Of a DNA stretch of 64,000 nt, positions 59,780 through 64,000 are shown piece after piece. The position numbers and the translations under genes are program-made. Origin of the DNA: Klebsiella michiganensis. Its GTDB lineage: Bacteria; Pseudomonadota; Gammaproteobacteria; Enterobacterales; Enterobacteriaceae. Below the pieces are notes generated by a model. That model worked only from the letters and a program-made list of their open reading frames with translations. It was not told where the DNA came from and ran no database searches. Numbering within the stretch: position 1 is the first letter of the stretch; every line of letters starts with the position of its first letter. The stretch lies in the NCBI GenBank assembly GCA_000963575.1, contig CP011077.1:186001-250000 (forward strand), in the 5' to 3' direction.

Positions 59780-60654
59780 TGAGCAGTGTATTAATGGAAG
59801 GGCCAATAAGAACCCTCAGCTGTCTTAGCGAAAAATTTGTCGTCGATTTTGCAATGGGGATTGATGTCGCCCGCCAGCCGTGGAGCAGCCCGCAAAGCAA
59901 GGCGTTTTATGAGCAGCTTCTGGCGTTGTTCGTCGTCGTGGCGCGGCGGCAGGCCGGGATGGCCGGTATACCACCGCAGGACGAGCTTGAAGCGTCGCTG
60001 ATAAGCCTCGGCCTGCTGTCGGCAGACCTGGCGAAAAGCTACTTAGCCAACAGCCAGATAAGCGAGAGAATTGCCCAGCTGGAGCCGGTTTCTGCCCGCA
60101 CGGCGCACCATTCGCCAGCGGTTCGCGAGCGGCTTCAGGCCCTGCGCGAGCAGTTCTCTCAGCGATTGGCCCGGCTAGAAGAAGAGTTTCAGCACAGCGA
60201 TCTTGTGCGCCAGGGCATGGTCCACTGTGAGCAGATCTTCTCCCGCTGGCGCAGCGGGCACTATTTTTCATTCTCTCCGGCTGCGCGTTGCTACGTCGCA
60301 CTGGAGGAGCTGCGCTGGGGCACCTTTGGCGATGCCGTACGTCTGGGAACTCCGGAGCAGGCGGAGGCGTTGATTGAGCAGGTACGCGGCCTCGCCATCA
60401 GCCGCCTGGCGGAGGAAGTGAATGCTTCCCCCCGTACCCGCCACTATTTCCATGAATGGCTGGCGACGCCAACATCTCCGGGTTTGCTGGAGCATAAAGA
60501 CGCTTTGACCTGGCTCGGTGACGGCTGCGACATCGAACGCCAGCCGATAGGTTACTCGGTCACCCAGAGCTGGCAGGGCGTGGCGTTGGGGATGCCGCGT
60601 ATTTGTTCGGCCATGCGCCTCGGCAGCGCGCTGGTCGATGAAGTTTTTGGCTAA
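59776..60654 (+). CDS. yjcZ: YjcZ, partner protein of CrfC
   Basis: This 292-residue protein matches the length and position of E. coli YjcZ (MSSVLMEGPIRTLSCLSEKF). It is mostly helical, with no signal peptide or membrane helix and no recognisable catalytic motif; residues about 100-145 could form a coiled coil. The ATG at 59776 overlaps the crfC stop (ATGA), so it is co-translated. In E. coli it was found as a motility suppressor linked to yjdA, suggesting joint function. The mechanism is unknown. Confidence 0.9.
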   Translation: MMSSVLMEGPIRTLSCLSEKFVVDFAMGIDVARQPWSSPQSKAFYEQLLALFVVVARRQAGMAGIPPQDELEASLISLGLLSADLAKSYLANSQISERIAQLEPVSARTAHHSPAVRERLQALREQFSQRLARLEEEFQHSDLVRQGMVHCEQIFSRWRSGHYFSFSPAARCYVALEELRWGTFGDAVRLGTPEQAEALIEQVRGLAISRLAEEVNASPRTRHYFHEWLATPTSPGLLEHKDALTWLGDGCDIERQPIGYSVTQSWQGVALGMPRICSAMRLGSALVDEVFG

Positions 60655-60865
60655 CTGACTTAGCGTTCTCAGGGAAGAGACAGTTCCATCTCACCGGCAT
60701 TCTCCCGCATGCTGTCTTTTAATCGCAAATATCTTCCATGAAGGGTCGGCCAAGGTTTTGCTCACCTTAAGCACAACTTCATATGCAGCATCCGCCCCGG
60801 TGAACGGCTCGCTTTATGTCCGGCTCTGACTTCAACTGCAACGTCGCTTCTGGCTTTTAGCCTAA

Positions 60866-60888
60866 CCCTCTCCCGGGCAGGGAGAGGG
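60866..60888. repeat. CCCTCTCCC-type repeat between convergent yjcZ and deaminase gene
   Basis: CCCTCTCCC (60866-60874) pairs with GGGAGAGGG (60880-60888). It is a single copy in a 246-base gap (60655-60900) with no other feature I can support. E. coli has proP after yjcZ; it is not present here. Confidence 0.75.
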
Positions 60889-60900
60889 TGAAGGTAAAAA

Positions 60901-62121
60901 CTAGAACGCCGTCTCTAACTCATCCAGCACGTTATACTCGTCGTCCACCAGCAGCAGCGCCTTCCACTTATCAAACGTCAGGCACGGGTGCGAAGTGCTG
61001 AACACCAGAATATCCCCAACCTGCACATCCGCGCCCGGCTTGAGTTTCAACATAGCATGCTGGTCCATAATCCCGGTTGCTTCGATGGTTTCTGACGGCG
61101 AGGCCAGCGGTTTGCCCTGGCGGTAATGCGCTATCGGCTGCGGCAGACCGGCATCAAAGGCGCTGTCGCGCTTGCCAAAATTCACAATCGCCCGGTCGCT
61201 CTCCGGCACCGACTGCACCATAGCCACCAGCTCCAGCGCGGAAACCAGATCGCCGCCGAGATCGCAGGCGATCCGATCGCGCGCCATCAACTGATCCTGG
61301 GCTGCCTGATAAATACCGCCGTCGTGAGTGATGTAGCAGCCGGGGCGAATCGCAATGCGGCAGTTGGCCGGTTTTTCTGCGGCGAGCCAGATATTACACA
61401 CCACGTCGTACCAGACCGAACCTGCACCGGTGAGCAGGAACTCACCGTCTACGTAGCGTTCCATCTGGCAGGCTAGGGCTGCCGCGTCCTGCAGGAGGGC
61501 TTCGACTTTGGGCTGTGGATTTTCACCGTGTAGCACGCCTTCGTACAGCTCCAGGCCGCGTAACGTCAGGCCAGGTAATTCTGCCACCAGTTTTGCCAGC
61601 GCCAGCGCCTGTTCAGTGCCGCGGCAGCCGCAGCGGCCACCGGGCACGCCAAGCTCAATCAGCACGTCGAGGGTTTGCCCCTGCTGGCTAAAAAAGGCCG
61701 ACAGGGTGCGGGCGTTTGCCTCGCTGTCCACGCAGCAAATGTAGTCGACGGCGGTATGTTTATGCTTCAGCTGTGATACCAGCGTTATGTTCGCTTTGCC
61801 CACCAGCTGGTTAACCATTAGCACCCGCTCAATGCCCGCGGACATCGCGATGCTGGCTTGCCATGCGCTGCCTACGCCGATGGCCCACGCTCCCGCTTTT
61901 TGCTGTTGCTGGAAGATCCACGGCGTCATGGTGGTTTTACCGTGTGGTGCCAGCGAAACGCCGCGCGCATTGGCGTAGTCCTGCATCCACCTGATGTTGT
62001 TTTTCAGGGCTGATTTTTTTATCAGCGCGGCGGGCAGGCAAACGTCTTCGTTGAGGACATTGGCAGGGGAATGCATGAGGGCGGACTTATGGGGTACGAG
62101 GTTAATCTCCTGGTATTTCAT
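60901..62121 (-). CDS. D-serine deaminase-like / amino acid deaminase, DSD1 family
   Basis: This 406-residue fold-III PLP enzyme has the cofactor lysine in APHGKTTM (Lys62), an alanine-racemase-type barrel, and a C-terminal DSD1 domain with the zinc-type motif SHPCLTFDKW (His and Cys). The family includes eukaryotic D-serine dehydratase and low-specificity D-threonine aldolase; bacterial members next to D-aminoacylase genes are annotated amino acid deaminases. It would convert a D-amino acid to a 2-oxo acid and ammonia in the cytoplasm. It is divergent from the D-aminoacylase gene. Confidence 0.83.
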   Translation of the reverse strand: MKYQEINLVPHKSALMHSPANVLNEDVCLPAALIKKSALKNNIRWMQDYANARGVSLAPHGKTTMTPWIFQQQQKAGAWAIGVGSAWQASIAMSAGIERVLMVNQLVGKANITLVSQLKHKHTAVDYICCVDSEANARTLSAFFSQQGQTLDVLIELGVPGGRCGCRGTEQALALAKLVAELPGLTLRGLELYEGVLHGENPQPKVEALLQDAAALACQMERYVDGEFLLTGAGSVWYDVVCNIWLAAEKPANCRIAIRPGCYITHDGGIYQAAQDQLMARDRIACDLGGDLVSALELVAMVQSVPESDRAIVNFGKRDSAFDAGLPQPIAHYRQGKPLASPSETIEATGIMDQHAMLKLKPGADVQVGDILVFSTSHPCLTFDKWKALLLVDDEYNVLDELETAF

Positions 62122-62323
62122 AACGTATTTTCTCCGAGGTTGTTCTGTCTTTCAGATTAAGTATCATTTTTAATGCATTGTTATTATTTGGTATTTTATT
62201 TTTATTCGATATTTAGTGAATAAAAGTATCATTAATCTATCAGGCTTTTGCTTAGTTTTTCACTGTTTTTGTGGCTTGTAAATGGTTAACTTGCACTCAG
62301 ATTTTTATTGGCGTGAGGCGCAT

Positions 62324-63760
62324 ATGAAGTTTGATTATCTCTTCAGGAATGTCACCGTGATTGATGGTTCGGGCGGTGCGGAATATCTGGCCGATGTGGC
62401 GGTGCAGGGCGAGCGTATTGCCGACATCGCGCCGGGTATTACCGGTGAGGCCGTGCATGAGATCGACGGCAGCGGGCGGGTATTGGCGCCGGGGTTTATT
62501 GATGTCCACACGCATGACGACATTAACGTGATCCGTTTTCCTGAATATCTGCCGAAAATTAGCCAGGGCATTACCACCGTGATCGTCGGCAACTGCGGCA
62601 TCAGTGCGGCGGGCGCAACCATTAACGCGCAGGTGCCTGACCCGATGAACCTGTTGGGCGAGGCGCATCAGTTTGTCTATCCCACGGTTGAGGCGTATGC
62701 GCATGCCGTGGAGCAGGCTCGCCCGGCAATCAACGTCGGCACGCTTGTCGGTCATACCGCGCTGCGTAATAACCAGATGGATGACCTGTTCCGCCCGGCG
62801 ACGCAAGAAGAGATTCTCGCCATGCGCGAGCAGCTTAAGCTGGCCCTGCAGCAGGGAGCGTTGGGATTAAGCTCTGGGCTGGCTTATGGCAGCGCGTTCC
62901 ACTCCACCACCGAAGAGGTGATGGCGCTGGCGGAGGAGCTGGCGGCGGAGAAGGGGATTTACACCACCCATTTACGCTCCGAGTTTGAGCCTATTTTAGA
63001 GGCGCTGGATGAAGCTTTTCGCATCGGCTGCCACGGAAATGTGCCGGTTGTGGTGTCGCATCACAAATGCGCCGGGGCGAAAAACTGGGGGCGCACGGTT
63101 GAAACGCTAAAGTTGTTCGACAAAGTACGCGAGCAGCAGGATGTCTCCTGTGACTGTTACCCGTATTCCGCCAGCTCTTCAACGCTGGACATGAAGCAGA
63201 TAACCGATGAATTCGACATTGTCATCACCTGGTCAGAGCCGCATCCGGAAGTGGCGGGGAAGACGCTGCTGCAAATCGCCGAAGAGTGGTCGATGTCACT
63301 TCACGAAGCGGGAAAATTACTGATGCCCGCGGGCGCGATTTATTACAACATGGACGAGCAGGACGTTCGGCGCGTGCTGAGCTATCCAGTGACAATGATA
63401 GGCTCCGACGGGCTGCCTAACGATCCGATGCCGCATCCTCGGCTGTGGGGCGCCTTCCCGCGCGTGCTGGGACATTACAGCCGCGACGAGAAGCTTTTCC
63501 CGCTGACGCAGGCGGTACATAAGATGACGGGCATGTCGGCGGCTCGGTTCCAGCTGCCCGAACGTGGCCTGGTGAAGCGCGGTTATTATGCCGATCTGGT
63601 GTTGTTCAACCCGGTAACCGTGCGGGATGTGGCGAGCTTCAGTAACCCGAAACAGCCTGCCGCAGGTATTGAGGCGGTGATGGTGAACGGGGTGATGAGC
63701 TACGGGCTGGCGCAAAAAGTCACCGGGCGTGCGGGGCGGTTCCTGCGTCGGCAGAAGTGA
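62324..63760 (+). CDS. N-acyl-D-amino-acid deacylase (D-aminoacylase)
   Basis: This 478-residue amidohydrolase starts at the ATG at 62324, with GAGG six bases upstream; an earlier frame at 62282 is not needed. Metal-binding motifs are VHTHDD (residues 61-66), a cysteine in NCGIS, SSGLAYG, SHHKCAG and GSDGLPNDP, as in Alcaligenes D-aminoacylase. It removes the acyl group from N-acyl-D-amino acids, freeing the D-amino acid for the divergent deaminase. A RidA gene follows in the same direction after a repeat copy. Confidence 0.9.
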   Translation: MKFDYLFRNVTVIDGSGGAEYLADVAVQGERIADIAPGITGEAVHEIDGSGRVLAPGFIDVHTHDDINVIRFPEYLPKISQGITTVIVGNCGISAAGATINAQVPDPMNLLGEAHQFVYPTVEAYAHAVEQARPAINVGTLVGHTALRNNQMDDLFRPATQEEILAMREQLKLALQQGALGLSSGLAYGSAFHSTTEEVMALAEELAAEKGIYTTHLRSEFEPILEALDEAFRIGCHGNVPVVVSHHKCAGAKNWGRTVETLKLFDKVREQQDVSCDCYPYSASSSTLDMKQITDEFDIVITWSEPHPEVAGKTLLQIAEEWSMSLHEAGKLLMPAGAIYYNMDEQDVRRVLSYPVTMIGSDGLPNDPMPHPRLWGAFPRVLGHYSRDEKLFPLTQAVHKMTGMSAARFQLPERGLVKRGYYADLVLFNPVTVRDVASFSNPKQPAAGIEAVMVNGVMSYGLAQKVTGRAGRFLRRQK

Positions 63761-63769
63761 ATATAGCTT

Positions 63770-63815
63770 AGCCCCTCACCCCGGCTCTCTTCCTCAGGGA
63801 GAGGGTGAGGGTAAA
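63770..63815. repeat. CCCTCTCCC-type repeat between D-aminoacylase and RidA genes
   Basis: GCCCCTCACCCCGGCTCTCT then TCCTCA-GGGAGAGGGTGAGGGT is a full copy with imperfect inner arms. Confidence 0.7.
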
Positions 63816-63835
63816 CCGATCAATAAGGAGTAATG

Positions 63836-64000
63836 ATGAGCATTAAACGTTATGGCGTTGGCGGCAGTACCGGTACCGGCGGGCAGCACCTGCCTTTTGC
63901 CAAAGCTGTGGAAGCGGCCGGCTGGCTGTATGTTTCCGGCCAGACGCCAATGAAGGACGGGGAAGTGGTTGAGGGGGGAATTGTCGATCAGTCGCGGCTG
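63836..64000 (+). CDS. RidA/YjgF-family protein, N-terminal part (runs off right edge)
   Basis: The ATG at 63836 is preceded by AAGGAG with a five-base gap (another ATG at 63833 is too close). The 55 visible residues, MSIKRYGVGGSTGTGGQHLP then FAKAVEAAGWLYVSGQTPMK, fit the RidA fold opening. RidA proteins hydrolyse reactive enamine/imine intermediates released by PLP enzymes, which fits the deaminase at 60901. It is cut by the window end. Confidence 0.85.
   Translation, partial: MSIKRYGVGGSTGTGGQHLPFAKAVEAAGWLYVSGQTPMKDGEVVEGGIVDQSRL

Overview
The window is a stretch of chromosome from a member of the Enterobacteriaceae. Gene content and order follow the E. coli/Salmonella 92-93 minute region: yjcB, pdeC, soxS/soxR, sraL, a glutathione S-transferase gene, ghxP, yjcE, actP-yjcH-acs, gltP, fdhF, the allose operon with rpiB, yjdP, the phn (C-P lyase) operon, yjdN, yjdM, crfC and yjcZ. 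The coding sequence is GC-rich by eye and third positions favour G/C. That points to a relative such as Enterobacter, Lelliottia, Leclercia, Kosakonia or Cedecea rather than Escherichia. I cannot fix the genus. I saw no tRNA, rRNA, CRISPR array, transposase or integrase.

Layout. 1-3750: an accessory patch with an MFS exporter (cut by the left edge), a LysR regulator, an NmrA-like reductase and an HSL-type esterase. 3810-6682: dat-ddc, which makes 1,3-diaminopropane from aspartate semialdehyde. 7190-8286: a secreted protein and a lipoprotein, translationally coupled. 8345-10145: a probable ModE-controlled pair of molybdate/tungstate-binding proteins. 10191-15194: yjcB, pdeC, a periplasmic hydrolase, soxS/soxR with its operator, the sRNA sraL and a GST gene. 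15540-20798: ghxP, yjcE and a cidR/cidA/cidB-like set. 20834-26572: the acetate genes actP-yjcH-acs facing gltP, without the nrf operon that lies between acs and gltP in E. coli. 26715-29891: selenocysteine-containing fdhF with a sigma-54 promoter, then an OmpR-type response regulator. 29895-31916: an AraC regulator and an FAD monooxygenase. 31913-39139: a ribose-type ABC transporter, a D-lyxose isomerase and a divergent TorS-like hybrid histidine kinase. 39072-46342: alsK-alsE-alsC-alsA-alsB-alsR and rpiB. 46411-56233: yjdP, phnP through phnF (phnCDE absent), yjdN and yjdM. 56576-60654: a WYL-type regulator placed in front of the dynamin-like crfC-yjcZ pair. 60901-64000: a D-amino-acid catabolic cluster (D-serine deaminase-like, N-acyl-D-amino acid deacylase, RidA).

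How the genes work together. Two neighbouring sugar systems handle rare sugars. Allose enters through AlsBAC, is phosphorylated by AlsK and epimerised by AlsE to fructose 6-phosphate. The second ABC cassette probably feeds the D-lyxose isomerase, and the adjacent hybrid kinase may sense its binding protein. The phn genes form one tightly overlapping transcription unit encoding the C-P lyase core and accessory enzymes, but no transporter. A GC-rich inverted repeat (CCCTCTCCC...GGGAGAGGG) recurs between genes at seven or more places. In one place, between alsB and alsA, it has expanded into a 36-bp tandem array.

The observations I find most worth a second look are the WYL-regulator/CrfC/YjcZ unit, the ModE-box locus with a signal-less ModA-like protein, the small leader ORF in front of the transporter-less phn operon, and the perfect 15-bp inverted repeat in front of rpiB.
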